Source: Streptomyces akebiae
GTDB lineage: Bacteria > Actinomycetota > Actinomycetes > Streptomycetales > Streptomycetaceae
Reading direction: 5' to 3'
DNA: 64,000 nucleotides
NCBI RefSeq assembly: GCF_019599145.1
Contig: NZ_CP080647.1
Span: 6,448,001-6,512,000, forward strand
The notes beneath the pieces were generated by a model. The model was not told where the DNA came from and did not search any database. It saw nothing but the letters and a program-made list of their open reading frames with translations. Shown here one piece after another: positions 52,892 through 61,959 of this stretch. A program made the translations under genes and the position numbers. Position 1 is the stretch's first letter. Each line of letters opens with the position of its first letter.

Positions 52892-53491
52892 ATGACCACC
52901 AGAACCGACGCCCCCACCCGTCGCGAGCAGATCCTCAAGGAGGCCGCGCGGCTCTTCGCCGAGCGCGGCTTCCACGGCGTCGGTGTCGACGAGATAGGAG
53001 CCGCCGTGGGTATCAGCGGCCCCGGTCTCTACCGGCACTTCGCCGGCAAGGACGCGATGCTCGCCGAGCTGCTGGTCGGCATCAGTGAGCAGCTCCTGAC
53101 GGGCGCCAAGCGGCGGCTGGCGGAGGCCGACGGGGGGCCCGCCGACGTGGTCCTCGACTCGCTCATCGAGGGGCACATCGACTTCGCCCTGGACGACCGC
53201 CCCCTGATCACCCTGCACGACCGTGAGCTGGACCGCCTCCGCGACAGCGACCGCAAGCTCGTACGCCAGCTCCAGCGCCAGTACGTCGAGCTGTGGGTGC
53301 AGGTGCTGCGCGAGGTCCACCCGGGCCTCACGGAGCCCGCCGCCCGCTCCGCCGTGCACTCGGTCTTCGGCCTGCTGAACTCCACGCCGCACCTCGGCCG
53401 CCCCGGCTCCCTCCCGGGTCGGACGGCCATGGCGGAGTTGCTGCACCGGATGGCGCGGGGGGCGTTCGGGGCGGCTGCGGCGCCGGAGTGA
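52892..53491 (+). CDS. TetR-family regulator of acyl-CoA catabolism
   Basis: The product has 199 residues. The HTH is EAARLFAERGFHGVGVDEIG followed by AAVGISGPGLYRHFAGKDAM. The C-terminal ligand domain contains LITLHDRELDRLRDSDRKLV. It is divergent from the carboxylase operon, and two 16-bp operators fill the gap, so it should repress that operon and itself, probably released by an acyl-CoA. The ligand is inference. Confidence 0.9.
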   Translation: MTTRTDAPTRREQILKEAARLFAERGFHGVGVDEIGAAVGISGPGLYRHFAGKDAMLAELLVGISEQLLTGAKRRLAEADGGPADVVLDSLIEGHIDFALDDRPLITLHDRELDRLRDSDRKLVRQLQRQYVELWVQVLREVHPGLTEPAARSAVHSVFGLLNSTPHLGRPGSLPGRTAMAELLHRMARGAFGAAAAPE

Positions 53492-53684
53492 CGAGCGTTA
53501 CGGAGGGAAGGGTCTGGACGGGCTTCGCTACCCGCCGGTACGGTTGTCTGAGCAAGCGCTTAGCCGTGTCCGGTGGGCCGCGACCATCTGCCGATGGACC
53601 GCGACCCTCGGCCGAGGAACCCCGACGGCGAGCAACCAGGTACGCGAGAGCGGCGCCGGTTTAGGCGCAAGAAGGGTGGCGGCG

Positions 53685-54842
53685 GTGCGCCGTACGGTGT
53701 TCAACGAGGATCACGAGGCGTTCCGGGAGACCCTCCGTGCCTTCATCGAGGCCGAGGTCGTGCCGGTGTACGACGAGTGGCTCGCCGCGGGCCAGGCGCC
53801 GCGCGACTTCTACTACAAGCTCGCCGAGCTCGGTGTCTTCGGCATCCGCGTCGACGAGGAGTACGGCGGCGCCGGCATCGACTCCTACAAGTTCGAGGCC
53901 GTCCTCTACGAGGAGACCGCCCGCGCGGGCATCACCTTCGGTGGCTCCGGCGTGCACGTGCTGCTCGGCCTGCCCTACATCAAGCTGCTCGCCACCGACG
54001 AGCAGAAGAAGCGCTTCCTGCCGAAGTTCGTCTCCGGCGAGGAGATGTGGGCCATCGCGATGACCGAGCCGGGCACCGGCTCCGACCTCGCGGGCATGCG
54101 CACCACCGCCAAGCTCTCCGAGGACGGCACGCACTACGTCCTCAACGGCGCCAAGACCTTCATCACCGGCGGCGTCCACGCCGACCGCATGATCGTCTGC
54201 GCCCGCACCGCCTCCGCCACCGCCGAGGACCGCCGCCACGGCATCTCCCTCTTCGTCGTGGACACCAAGGCCGAGGGCTACTCGGTCGGCCGCAAGCTCG
54301 ACAAGCTCGGCCTGAAGACCTCCGACACCGCCGAGCTGGCGTTCGTCGACGTCAAGGTGCCCGTCGAGGACCTCCTCGGCGAGGAGAACAAGGGCTTCTA
54401 CTACCTCGGCCACAACCTCGCCTCCGAGCGCTGGGGCATCGCCTACGGCGCCTACGCGCAGGCCAAGGCGGCCATCCGGTTCGCCAAGGACTACGTCAAG
54501 GAGCGCACCGTCTTCGGTCAGCCGGTGGCCGCCTTCCAGAACACCAAGTTCGAGCTGGCCGCCTGCCAGGCCGAGGTCGACGCCGCCGAGGCCGTCGTGG
54601 ACCGCGCCACCGAGGCGCTGGACGCGGGCGAGCTGACCGCCGCCGAGGCCGCCTCCGCCAAGCTGTTCACCACCGAGGTCGCCCACCGCGTCATCGACCG
54701 CTGCCTCCAGCTGCACGGCGGCTACGGCTTCATGAACGAGTACCCGATCGCCCGGCTGTACGCGGACAACCGCGTCAACCGCATCTACGGCGGCACCAGC
54801 GAGATCATGAAGACGATCATCGCCAAGGACATGGGTCTGTAG
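53685..54842 (+). CDS. acyl-CoA dehydrogenase
   Basis: The product has 385 residues from GTG 53685 (MRRTVFNEDHEAF), 9 bases after AAGAAGG. The open frame extends further upstream without a better start. Motifs are WAIAMTEPGTGSDLAGMRTT, QLHGGYGFMNEYPIARLYAD and IYGGTSEIMKTIIAKDMGL. A DEKK-type Ala/Gly-rich helix pair completes the fold. It lies downstream of the TetR gene and before the thioesterase, suggesting a role in fatty or long-chain acyl-CoA oxidation. Confidence 0.92.
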   Translation: MRRTVFNEDHEAFRETLRAFIEAEVVPVYDEWLAAGQAPRDFYYKLAELGVFGIRVDEEYGGAGIDSYKFEAVLYEETARAGITFGGSGVHVLLGLPYIKLLATDEQKKRFLPKFVSGEEMWAIAMTEPGTGSDLAGMRTTAKLSEDGTHYVLNGAKTFITGGVHADRMIVCARTASATAEDRRHGISLFVVDTKAEGYSVGRKLDKLGLKTSDTAELAFVDVKVPVEDLLGEENKGFYYLGHNLASERWGIAYGAYAQAKAAIRFAKDYVKERTVFGQPVAAFQNTKFELAACQAEVDAAEAVVDRATEALDAGELTAAEAASAKLFTTEVAHRVIDRCLQLHGGYGFMNEYPIARLYADNRVNRIYGGTSEIMKTIIAKDMGL

Positions 54843-54893
54843 GGACACGGGTCTGTAAGGCACCGGAAACCGCTGCACAGTACAACTGACCTC

Positions 54894-55781
54894 ATGAGTC
54901 AGCCCGCGTTCCAGTCTCTCCTCGATCTGCTCGACCTGGAGCAGATCGAGGAGAACATCTTCCGCGGCCAGTCCCGGCCCGCCATCGTCCCCCGGGTCTT
55001 CGGCGGGCAGGTCGCGGCCCAGGCGCTCGTCGCCGCCGGGCGGACCGTCCCCGCCGACCGGCTCCCGCACTCCCTCCACGCGTACTTCCTGCGCATCGGC
55101 GACGCCGGCGCGCCCATCGTCTACACCGTGGAGCGCATGAACGACGGCCGCTCCTTCACCGCGCGCCGCGTCGTCGCCGTCCAGCACGGCCAGCCGATCT
55201 TCGCCCTCTCGGCGTCCTTCCAGCGGTACGAGGACGGCCTCGACCACCAGGCCCCGATGCCCGCCGCGCCCGACCCCGAGACCCTCCCCACCGCCGAGGA
55301 ACGCCTCCCGGCGTACGACCTCGACCCGGCCGTCGTGGAGAAGATGCTGGAGGCCCGCGCCGCCGTCGACCTGCGCTACGTCGACGACCCGCCCTACGGC
55401 CGCTACGGCGAGCCCCGCGAACCCCGCTCCCAGGTCTGGTTCCGCGCCAACGGAAAGCTCGACGACGACCCCCTGCTGCACGTCGTCCTCGCCACCTACG
55501 TCTCCGACATGACGCTCCTCGACTCCATCCTGCTCGCGCACGGACGCGGCGGCTGGGCCGTCGGGGACGTCGTCGGGGCCTCCCTCGACCACGCCATGTG
55601 GTTCCACCGGCCCTTCCGCGCCGACGAATGGCTCCTGTACGACCAGGAGTCACCGTCGGCGGCGGCCGGCCGGGGTCTCGGCCAGGGCCGGATCTACACC
55701 CAGGACGGCCGCCTCGCGATCTCCGTCATCCAGGAGGGCGTGGTGCGCGTCCCGAGGGACCCCGGGACTACTCCCCGCTGA
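54894..55781 (+). CDS. acyl-CoA thioesterase II (TesB-like)
   Basis: The product has 295 residues, a double hot-dog fold. FRGQSRPAIVPRVFGGQVAA and HAYFLRIGDAGAPIVYTVER form the first half. ASLDHAMWFHRPFRADEWLL and GRIYTQDGRLAISVIQEG in the second half carry the conserved Asp and Gln of the TesB active site. It hydrolyses acyl-CoA to free acid and CoA. It overlaps the convergent phosphatase-like gene by 14 bases. Confidence 0.92.
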   Translation: MSQPAFQSLLDLLDLEQIEENIFRGQSRPAIVPRVFGGQVAAQALVAAGRTVPADRLPHSLHAYFLRIGDAGAPIVYTVERMNDGRSFTARRVVAVQHGQPIFALSASFQRYEDGLDHQAPMPAAPDPETLPTAEERLPAYDLDPAVVEKMLEARAAVDLRYVDDPPYGRYGEPREPRSQVWFRANGKLDDDPLLHVVLATYVSDMTLLDSILLAHGRGGWAVGDVVGASLDHAMWFHRPFRADEWLLYDQESPSAAAGRGLGQGRIYTQDGRLAISVIQEGVVRVPRDPGTTPR

Positions 55782-56562
55782 GCCCCGCCTGCTCCAGCAG
55801 GTACGCCGACATCGGGTCGTAGTGGCGCGGGCTGACCACGTGGTCGTCCAGGGGAACCACGACCTGGAGGGTGCCCTCGGACTCGCCGAGGAAGAGGGCC
55901 GGGTCGTTGGAGTCCGCGTACCCGACGGAGTCGATGCCGAGCTGGCCGGCGCAGCCCGCCCAGCCGTGGTCGGCGACGACCAGGTCGGGCAGCGGCCGGC
56001 CGGCGCCCTCCAGGCCCCGCAGGATGGCGCGCATCGGCTCGGGGGAGTGGGTGTGCCACAGCGTGGCGCCGTGTTCGAGGACGGCCACGTCCGCGAACTG
56101 CATGACGTACCCCTCCTCCGTCTGCAGGCCGTCCGGGATGACGACGATCTCGCAGCCGGCCGCGCGCAGCGCCCGCGCGGTCTCGTGGTGGACCTGGAGC
56201 AGCCCGCCGGGGTGCCCGGTGGCGAACAGGACGCGCTGCCCGCCCTCCGCCGCCTTGCGCAGCCGGGCCGCCATGCGCTCCAGCGCGTCGACCGTCAGGT
56301 CCGGGTCGATGGTGTCCTGGCCGTAGCGGTACCCCGGGTCGTCGTTCACGCCGACGCGCTCCGCCATCACGGCCAGCACGTCCTGCTCGTCGCTCCAGCG
56401 GTCGCCGAGCTCCAGGCCGAGCCAGTAGTGGCGGTTGCCGTTGGCCAGTTCGCGGTAGTGGGAGAGGTTGTTCTCGCGCGGCGTGGCGACGTCGCCCGCG
56501 ATACGCGTCCGTACGAGGTGTTCGACGAGCTCGGCGCGGCTGGGGGTCCCGGGTATCGGCAT
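55768..56562 (-). CDS. phosphatase-like conserved protein
   Basis: The product has 264 residues. It is soluble, with Rossmann-like stretches VLFATGHPGGLLQVHHETAR, CEIVVIPDGLQTE and LVVADHGWAGCAGQLGI. HWDs and Asp/His-rich segments (TLWHTHSPEPM) could be metal sites. Close relatives are often annotated as phosphatases in Streptomyces; I cannot confirm the chemistry from sequence. ATG 56562 is the start, with a weak ribosome site. Confidence 0.65.
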   Translation of the reverse strand: MPIPGTPSRAELVEHLVRTRIAGDVATPRENNLSHYRELANGNRHYWLGLELGDRWSDEQDVLAVMAERVGVNDDPGYRYGQDTIDPDLTVDALERMAARLRKAAEGGQRVLFATGHPGGLLQVHHETARALRAAGCEIVVIPDGLQTEEGYVMQFADVAVLEHGATLWHTHSPEPMRAILRGLEGAGRPLPDLVVADHGWAGCAGQLGIDSVGYADSNDPALFLGESEGTLQVVVPLDDHVVSPRHYDPMSAYLLEQAGLSGE

Positions 56563-56659
56563 GCGTCCATTGTGAGGCAGACAACTGCGCGAGTCGCGGG
56601 CGTCCCGCCCGCTGCGACCTGCGTCACTCCGCGTCGGCCGGTCGAGCGGGCCCGTCGGC

Positions 56660-58300
56660 TCACTCCTGCCGCAGCGCGAACCACAACTCCATGCGGACGT
56701 CCGGGTCGTCGAGATCCGTGTCCAGCAACGCGGCGCAGCGGGCGACGCGTTGGCGGACCGTGTTGCGGTGCACGGACAGGGCGACGGCCGTGCGGTCCCA
56801 ACTGCCGTGCAGGGAGAGCCAGGTGCGCAGGGTTTCGGTGAGCGCGGCGGCACCGGGGGCGGCGGTGAGCGGGGCCAGCAGGGCCTGGGCGTGGGCGGTC
56901 GCGTCCTCCGGCGGCACGAGTTGGGCCAGCGTCGTCGGGAGCCCGTGCCGGACCAGCGCCGCCCGGGTGGCCCGGGCGCGGGCCAGAGCGCGGGCGGCCT
57001 GTACGTCGGCGGCGGGCCACGCGTGCGGCTCGGCGGGGGCGCTCACCCCGCACGTCCAGCCGGGCTGCTCGGGGATCTCGCGGTCGGCGGGGACGAGGAC
57101 GCGTACGACGCCGCCGTGGGCGTCGGCCAGCGCGGAGCCGAGGGCGGCGCCGAGCGCGGCGGCGGCCAGGGCTTCCGGCCGGGGGGCGCCCTCGGCGGGG
57201 CGGGCGTGGACCACGTGCCAGTGGGTGCCCGCGCCCAGGAGCGGAGCGACCTCCTGCGGCTCGGCGCCGAGCAGGAGCCGTACCAGCGCCGAGGTGCGGG
57301 CCGCGCCGGTGCCGCTGCGGTGTTCCCCGGTGAGGAGGGAGAGGAGGACGGCGGCGACCGAGGCGATGGTGTGGTCGCCGGGGGTGCGGTGGGGGGTGGC
57401 GATGCCGAGGGTGAAGCCCTGTCCTGGGGAGGTGAGGGCGTAGGCGGCGAGGTGGGCGCCGTCGGCGGTGTCGGTGGCGGAGGTGGGGGTGGGGCTGGGG
57501 CTGGGGCTGGGGGTGCGCGGGGAGGGCTCGGGGGATCGCGGAGGCGTGGCGGGTGCGGGTGGTTCGTGGTTGGTCGCGCGGTTCCTCGTGCCGCTGAGGG
57601 GTCTGGGGCGGACCACGGCCGTCAGGGCCGCCAGGCCCTGGTCGGCCGCCTCGCCGTGCGTGCGTCCGTACGACGCCAGTTCCGTGCCCTCCGGGCCGTA
57701 CAGCACCGCCCGGCCGGAGACGCGCCGGGCGAGCTGGCGGAGGACCGCGTGGACCGGGTCCGGGCGGGACGCGGCGGCTGCCAGGCCCTGCTGGGCCTCG
57801 GTGACGCGACGGAGTTCGGCGTGGCGGGCGCGGGCCATCAGCAGCCAGACCGCGCGGGCGACGCCGGAGAAGGTGGTGCTGGGCGGGACCTCGATCAGGG
57901 GCAGGCCGTGGGCGTCACAGGCGGCTGCCAGGGCCCCCGGGACGCGGTCGTGGACGGGGGCGACGCCGAAGCCGAGGGCCGCGCCGCCCGCCGCGACGAT
58001 GCGCGCGACGTAGCCGTCGAAGTAGTCGTCCGAGGAGGCGTCCGAGGAGGTGTCCCAGGAGGCGCCCGGGTCGGCCGCCGCCGGGATGTGCACGCCGGCC
58101 GTCAGCAGCAGCTCGCCGCCGAGCAGATACGGGTACGGGTCCGACATCTCCGAGGTGTGCGCCCAGTGGATCGCCGTCCCCGCGTCCACCGGGCCGGCGA
58201 TCTGCCGCAGGCCCAGGTCGCCATGGGCCAGCAGCGCCGAGAGGGGCACGGGCGGGGTGGGCGGGACGGCGGGGGCGGCGGGGGCGGCCGGGTCCGGCAT
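56660..58300 (-). CDS. PucR-family transcriptional regulator
   Basis: The product has 546 residues. An N-terminal PucR domain (LLAHGDLGLRQIAGPVDAGT; YLLGGELLLTAGVHIPAAAD) is followed by a central GAF-like part broken by a Pro/Ser-rich linker at about 235-275, and a C-terminal CdaR-type HTH (LRTWLSLHGSWDRTAVALSV followed by HRNTVRQRVARC). The linker is encoded by a low-complexity run and a diverged copy of the 33-bp element (57574-57597). It is divergent from the agmatinase-family gene and probably controls it; PucR proteins often regulate nitrogen or purine catabolism. Confidence 0.88.
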   Translation of the reverse strand: MPDPAAPAAPAVPPTPPVPLSALLAHGDLGLRQIAGPVDAGTAIHWAHTSEMSDPYPYLLGGELLLTAGVHIPAAADPGASWDTSSDASSDDYFDGYVARIVAAGGAALGFGVAPVHDRVPGALAAACDAHGLPLIEVPPSTTFSGVARAVWLLMARARHAELRRVTEAQQGLAAAASRPDPVHAVLRQLARRVSGRAVLYGPEGTELASYGRTHGEAADQGLAALTAVVRPRPLSGTRNRATNHEPPAPATPPRSPEPSPRTPSPSPSPTPTSATDTADGAHLAAYALTSPGQGFTLGIATPHRTPGDHTIASVAAVLLSLLTGEHRSGTGAARTSALVRLLLGAEPQEVAPLLGAGTHWHVVHARPAEGAPRPEALAAAALGAALGSALADAHGGVVRVLVPADREIPEQPGWTCGVSAPAEPHAWPAADVQAARALARARATRAALVRHGLPTTLAQLVPPEDATAHAQALLAPLTAAPGAAALTETLRTWLSLHGSWDRTAVALSVHRNTVRQRVARCAALLDTDLDDPDVRMELWFALRQE

Positions 58301-58468
58301 GGTGTGCGTTCCTTCTATCCAGCACGGCTCGAATGGATGAAACGTACACTTCGCAGTCGTTCGTCGGCCACCTAGTGTCGGTGCCGCCACCGGCCGGTGG
58401 CGGAGTCGTACCGAGTGGGACATACGCGGCACACTCGCGGTGAGACGTACGAAAGAAGGCAGAACCTC

Positions 58469-59491
58469 ATGACTGACCCCGAGACGACCCGTGGCCCCGT
58501 CGACGCGCCCCGCGGACCGGTCGACTCGCCCCGCGGCCCGGTCGACTCCTCCCGTGTCCCGCGCTACGCCGGACCCGCGACCTACGCCCGGCTGCCGCGC
58601 CTGGACGAGGTGGGCCGGGCGGATGTCGCCGTCGTGGGAGTGCCGTTCGACTCGGGTGTCTCCTACCGGCCGGGCGCCCGCTTCGGCGGCAACGCGATCC
58701 GCGAGGCGTCCCGGCTGCTGCGCCCCTACAACCCGGCCCAGGACGCCTCCCCGTTCGCCCTCGCCCAGGTCGCGGACGCCGGTGACATCGCGGCCAACCC
58801 GTTCAACATCAACGAGGCGGTGGAGACGGTCGAGGCGGCGGCGGACGAGCTGCTCGGGACGGGCGCCCGGCTGATGACCCTCGGCGGCGACCACACCATC
58901 GCGCTCCCGCTGCTGCGGTCGGTCGCCAAGAAGCACGGCCCGGTGGCGCTGCTCCACTTCGACGCGCACCTCGACACCTGGGACACGTACTTCGGCGCCG
59001 AGTACACGCACGGCACCCCGTTCCGGCGGGCGGTCGAGGAGGGCATCCTGGACACGTCCGCCCTCTCCCACGTGGGCACGCGCGGGCCGCTGTACGGCAA
59101 GCAGGACCTCACCGACGACGAGAAGATGGGCTTCGGGATCGTCACGTCGGCGGACGTGATGCGGCGCGGGGTGGACGAGATCGCCGACCAGCTGCGCCAG
59201 CGGATCGGGGACCGTCCCCTCTACATCTCCATCGACATCGACTGCCTCGACCCGGCCCACGCGCCGGGCACGGGCACGCCGGAGGCGGGCGGCATGACCT
59301 CGCGGGAGCTCCTGGAGATCCTGCGCGGCCTGGCCGCCTGCAACCTGGTCTCCGCCGACGTCGTCGAGGTGGCGCCCGCGTACGATCACGCCGAGATCAC
59401 CGCGGTGGCCGCCTCGCACACGGCGTACGAACTCACCACGATCATGTCCCGGCAGATCGCCGCAACCCGTGAGGAGAACGAAGGCAAGTGA
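58469..59491 (+). CDS. speB: agmatinase-family ureohydrolase
   Basis: The product has 340 residues. The two-manganese site is built from [22 protein letters not shown] and [14 protein letters not shown]. The first 30 residues repeat Arg-Gly-Pro-Val-Asp-Ser-Pro from a 21-bp tandem repeat. The enzyme splits urea from a guanidino compound. Agmatine is the usual guess, but guanidinobutyrate or another guanidino acid is equally possible in this family. Its stop overlaps the ThDP enzyme start (GTGA). Confidence 0.88.
   Translation: MTDPETTRGPVDAPRGPVDSPRGPVDSSRVPRYAGPATYARLPRLDEVGRADVAVVGVPFDSGVSYRPGARFGGNAIREASRLLRPYNPAQDASPFALAQVADAGDIAANPFNINEAVETVEAAADELLGTGARLMTLGGDHTIALPLLRSVAKKHGPVALLHFDAHLDTWDTYFGAEYTHGTPFRRAVEEGILDTSALSHVGTRGPLYGKQDLTDDEKMGFGIVTSADVMRRGVDEIADQLRQRIGDRPLYISIDIDCLDPAHAPGTGTPEAGGMTSRELLEILRGLAACNLVSADVVEVAPAYDHAEITAVAASHTAYELTTIMSRQIAATREENEGK
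58490..58552 (+). repeat. 21-bp tandem repeat in the agmatinase gene
   Basis: Three imperfect 21-base units (58490-58510, 58511-58531, 58532-58552) encode [14 protein letters not shown] and RGPVDSS. The unit is a multiple of three, so the frame is kept. It lies before the conserved core. Confidence 0.85.
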
Positions 59492-61173
59492 CCCACGACC
59501 ACGACCTGGTACTCCGCCCGACGGCCGCCCAGACGGAGGCCGCGCTGAACCCTCCCCCCGGCCGCACCGGCGGGGACCTGGTCGTGGAGACGCTGGCCGG
59601 GCTCGGCGCGACGACGGTCTTCGGGCTCCCCGGCCAGCACGCGCTCGGCCTGTTCGATGCGCTGCGCCGCTCCGACCTGCGCTACATCGGTCTGCGGGTG
59701 GAGAACAACGCGGGGTTCGCGGCGGACGCGTACGGCCGGATCACGGGCGAGGCGGCGCCGCTGCTGCTGTCCACCGGGCCGGGCGCGCTGACGTCACTGG
59801 CGGCGCTGCAGGAGGCGGCGGCGGCCTCGGCCCCGGTCCTCGCCATCAGCAGTCAGATCCCGACCGCGGGCCTGGGCGGCGGGCGCCACGGCTACCTCCA
59901 CGAACTGCCGGACCAGGCGGCCTCGTTCCGGGGTGTGGTGAAGTCCGTCCACACCGTCCGCACCCAGTCCCAGATCCCGTCCGCGATCGAGGCCGCCTGG
60001 AAGTCGGCGCTGTCGGCCCCGCACGGCCCGGTGTGGGTGGAGATCCCGCAGGACGTGCTGCTCGCCGAGACGTCGATCCCGGTGGTGACGGGCGGCGACG
60101 CCTTCCCCGAGGAACTGCCCCCGCGCCCCGAACTGACCGCGCTGGCCGCCCATCTGCTGTCGACGGCGGCCCGTCCGGCGATCATCGCGGGCGGCGGGGT
60201 GGTACGGGCGGACGCCTCCGGCAAGCTGCGGATGCTGGCGGAGCGGCTGTCGGCGCCGGTCGTGACGACGTACGGGGGGAAGGGGGCCTTCCCGTGGACG
60301 CACCCGCTGTCGCTCCAGTCCTGGCTGGAGGACCGGCACACGACGGACTTCCTGGAGGACGCGGACGTCCTGCTGGTCGTCGGCTCGGGCCTCGGTGAAC
60401 TCTCCTCGAACTACCACACGTTCAAGCCCCGGGGCCGGGTCGTCCAGATCGAGGCGGACCTCGGGAAGCTGGAGTCCAACCATCCCGCGCTGGGCATCCA
60501 CGCGGACGCGCGGCTGGCGCTGACGGCGCTGCTGGAGACGATCGAGGGGCCCCGGGAGGACGCGGCGGCGCCGGAGCGGGTGCGGGACGTGCTCGCGAGG
60601 GTGCGTGAGCGGATCGACGGACAACGACTCACCCTCGAACAGGACCTGCTGGCTTCCATCCGGCGGGCTCTGCCGGCCCGGACTCCCTCCTTCTGGGACA
60701 TGACGATCCTGGCGTACTGGGCCTGGTCCGCGTTCGACCCCAAGCACCCCAACACCATGCACTCCGCGCAGGGCTCCGGCGGCCTCGGCTACGCCTTCCC
60801 GGCGGCCCTCGGCGCGGCGGCGGCCGACCCGACCCAGCCGGTGCTGGCCGTCTCCGGCGACGGCGGCGCGCTGTACTCGATCGCGGAGCTGGCCACGGCC
60901 CGGCAGTACGACCTCGACGTCACCTGGCTCATCGTCGACGACGGCGGCTACGGCATCCTGCGCGAGTACATGACCGACGCGTTCGGCCAGACGACCGGCA
61001 CGGAACTGACCCGCCCGGACTTCGTGGCCCTGGCCGAGTCCTTCGGCGTCCCGGCCACCCGGACGACCCCCGAGACCCTCGCGGCCGACCTGACCAAGTC
61101 CCTTGCCACGCAGGGCCCTTCGGTGGTCGTGCTGCCGACGGTGCTGCGGATGTTCGCGCCGACGCACTTGTGA
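59488..61173 (+). CDS. thiamine diphosphate-dependent enzyme, acetolactate-synthase-like
   Basis: The product has 561 residues from a GTG. The catalytic Glu is in [16 protein letters not shown]. The ThDP site is [20 protein letters not shown], then [13 protein letters not shown], where DD replaces the usual NN. The middle domain is ALS-like ([20 protein letters not shown]). It probably decarboxylates a 2-keto acid or joins two. Translational coupling to the ureohydrolase points to catabolism of a guanidino or amino compound. Substrate unknown. Confidence 0.85.
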   Translation: MTHDHDLVLRPTAAQTEAALNPPPGRTGGDLVVETLAGLGATTVFGLPGQHALGLFDALRRSDLRYIGLRVENNAGFAADAYGRITGEAAPLLLSTGPGALTSLAALQEAAAASAPVLAISSQIPTAGLGGGRHGYLHELPDQAASFRGVVKSVHTVRTQSQIPSAIEAAWKSALSAPHGPVWVEIPQDVLLAETSIPVVTGGDAFPEELPPRPELTALAAHLLSTAARPAIIAGGGVVRADASGKLRMLAERLSAPVVTTYGGKGAFPWTHPLSLQSWLEDRHTTDFLEDADVLLVVGSGLGELSSNYHTFKPRGRVVQIEADLGKLESNHPALGIHADARLALTALLETIEGPREDAAAPERVRDVLARVRERIDGQRLTLEQDLLASIRRALPARTPSFWDMTILAYWAWSAFDPKHPNTMHSAQGSGGLGYAFPAALGAAAADPTQPVLAVSGDGGALYSIAELATARQYDLDVTWLIVDDGGYGILREYMTDAFGQTTGTELTRPDFVALAESFGVPATRTTPETLAADLTKSLATQGPSVVVLPTVLRMFAPTHL

Positions 61174-61182
61174 TGACGCACG

Positions 61183-61824
61183 TCACCTGACGCGGTCAGG
61201 GGCGGAGGCGGGCGGCCAACCCCTCGAAGTAGCCGCGGTGCACGGCGGGCAGGTCCACCTGTTCGGGTCCAGGAGCCAGAGAAGGTGGGCCCCTTCCAGG
61301 AAGGCGGCCACCTCGGTGGCCAGCGTCGTCGGGTTCACGTCCGGGCGGGCCGAGCCGTCCGATGTCGCGCGGGTGAAGAGAGCCGTCAGGTGGGTGCCGA
61401 GGGCTCGGCCCCGGTCGCGGAACCAGGTGTGCAAGGCCGTGCCGGGCGTCAGGTTCTCGGCCGTCAACGTGGTGTGCAGGGCGGTCAGTTCGCGCTCGGT
61501 GGCCGCCGTGTGCTCGGCGTCGCGTACGAACCAGTCGAAGGCCTCCGTGAGGGTGGGCTCGGAGGCCGGGGTGGCCGACAGGCGGGCCAGGGCGCGGCGG
61601 TCGGCCTCCTCCAGCACCGCCTGGACCAGGCCGTCCTTGCTGCCGAAGTGGTGGATGAGGGCGGAGGGGGTGACGCCGGCCTGTTCGGCGATCGCGGCTA
61701 CGCCCGTGCCTCGTACGCCCTGCTGGGAGAAGAGCGTGATCGCCGCGTCCACCATCGCGCGGCGGCGTTCCACGCCCCGCTTCTGCCCTGTCCCTTGACT
61801 CCCGGCATGCGATCCCCGCGCCAC
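61183..61824 (-). CDS. TetR-family regulator with an apparent C-terminal frameshift
   Basis: The product has about 213 residues from GTG 61824; the start is uncertain. The HTH is ITLFSQQGVRGTGVAAIAEQ followed by AGVTPSALIHHFGSKDGL. After LLDP the frame reads NRWTCPPCTAATSRGW, which is unlike any TetR tail. One base added near 61264-61267 restores EQVDLPAVHRGYFEGLAARL and a stop at 61196. So a G (minus strand) seems lost, by mutation or by sequencing error. DNA binding should be intact; ligand binding may suffer. Confidence 0.8.
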   Translation of the reverse strand: MARGSHAGSQGTGQKRGVERRRAMVDAAITLFSQQGVRGTGVAAIAEQAGVTPSALIHHFGSKDGLVQAVLEEADRRALARLSATPASEPTLTEAFDWFVRDAEHTAATERELTALHTTLTAENLTPGTALHTWFRDRGRALGTHLTALFTRATSDGSARPDVNPTTLATEVAAFLEGAHLLWLLDPNRWTCPPCTAATSRGWPPASAPDRVR

Positions 61825-61959
61825 ACGGCCTGACCGGCGCCCGCGGGCGTGGGTGCGGCGCGCGTACCCGGTACCGACGGGCACGCGCGCCGCGAGTGGT
61901 GTCGGCACGGAGCGAGGTCTCGGCGCAGAGAGACCGGTCCCAGCGCAGAGCGACCGGGC

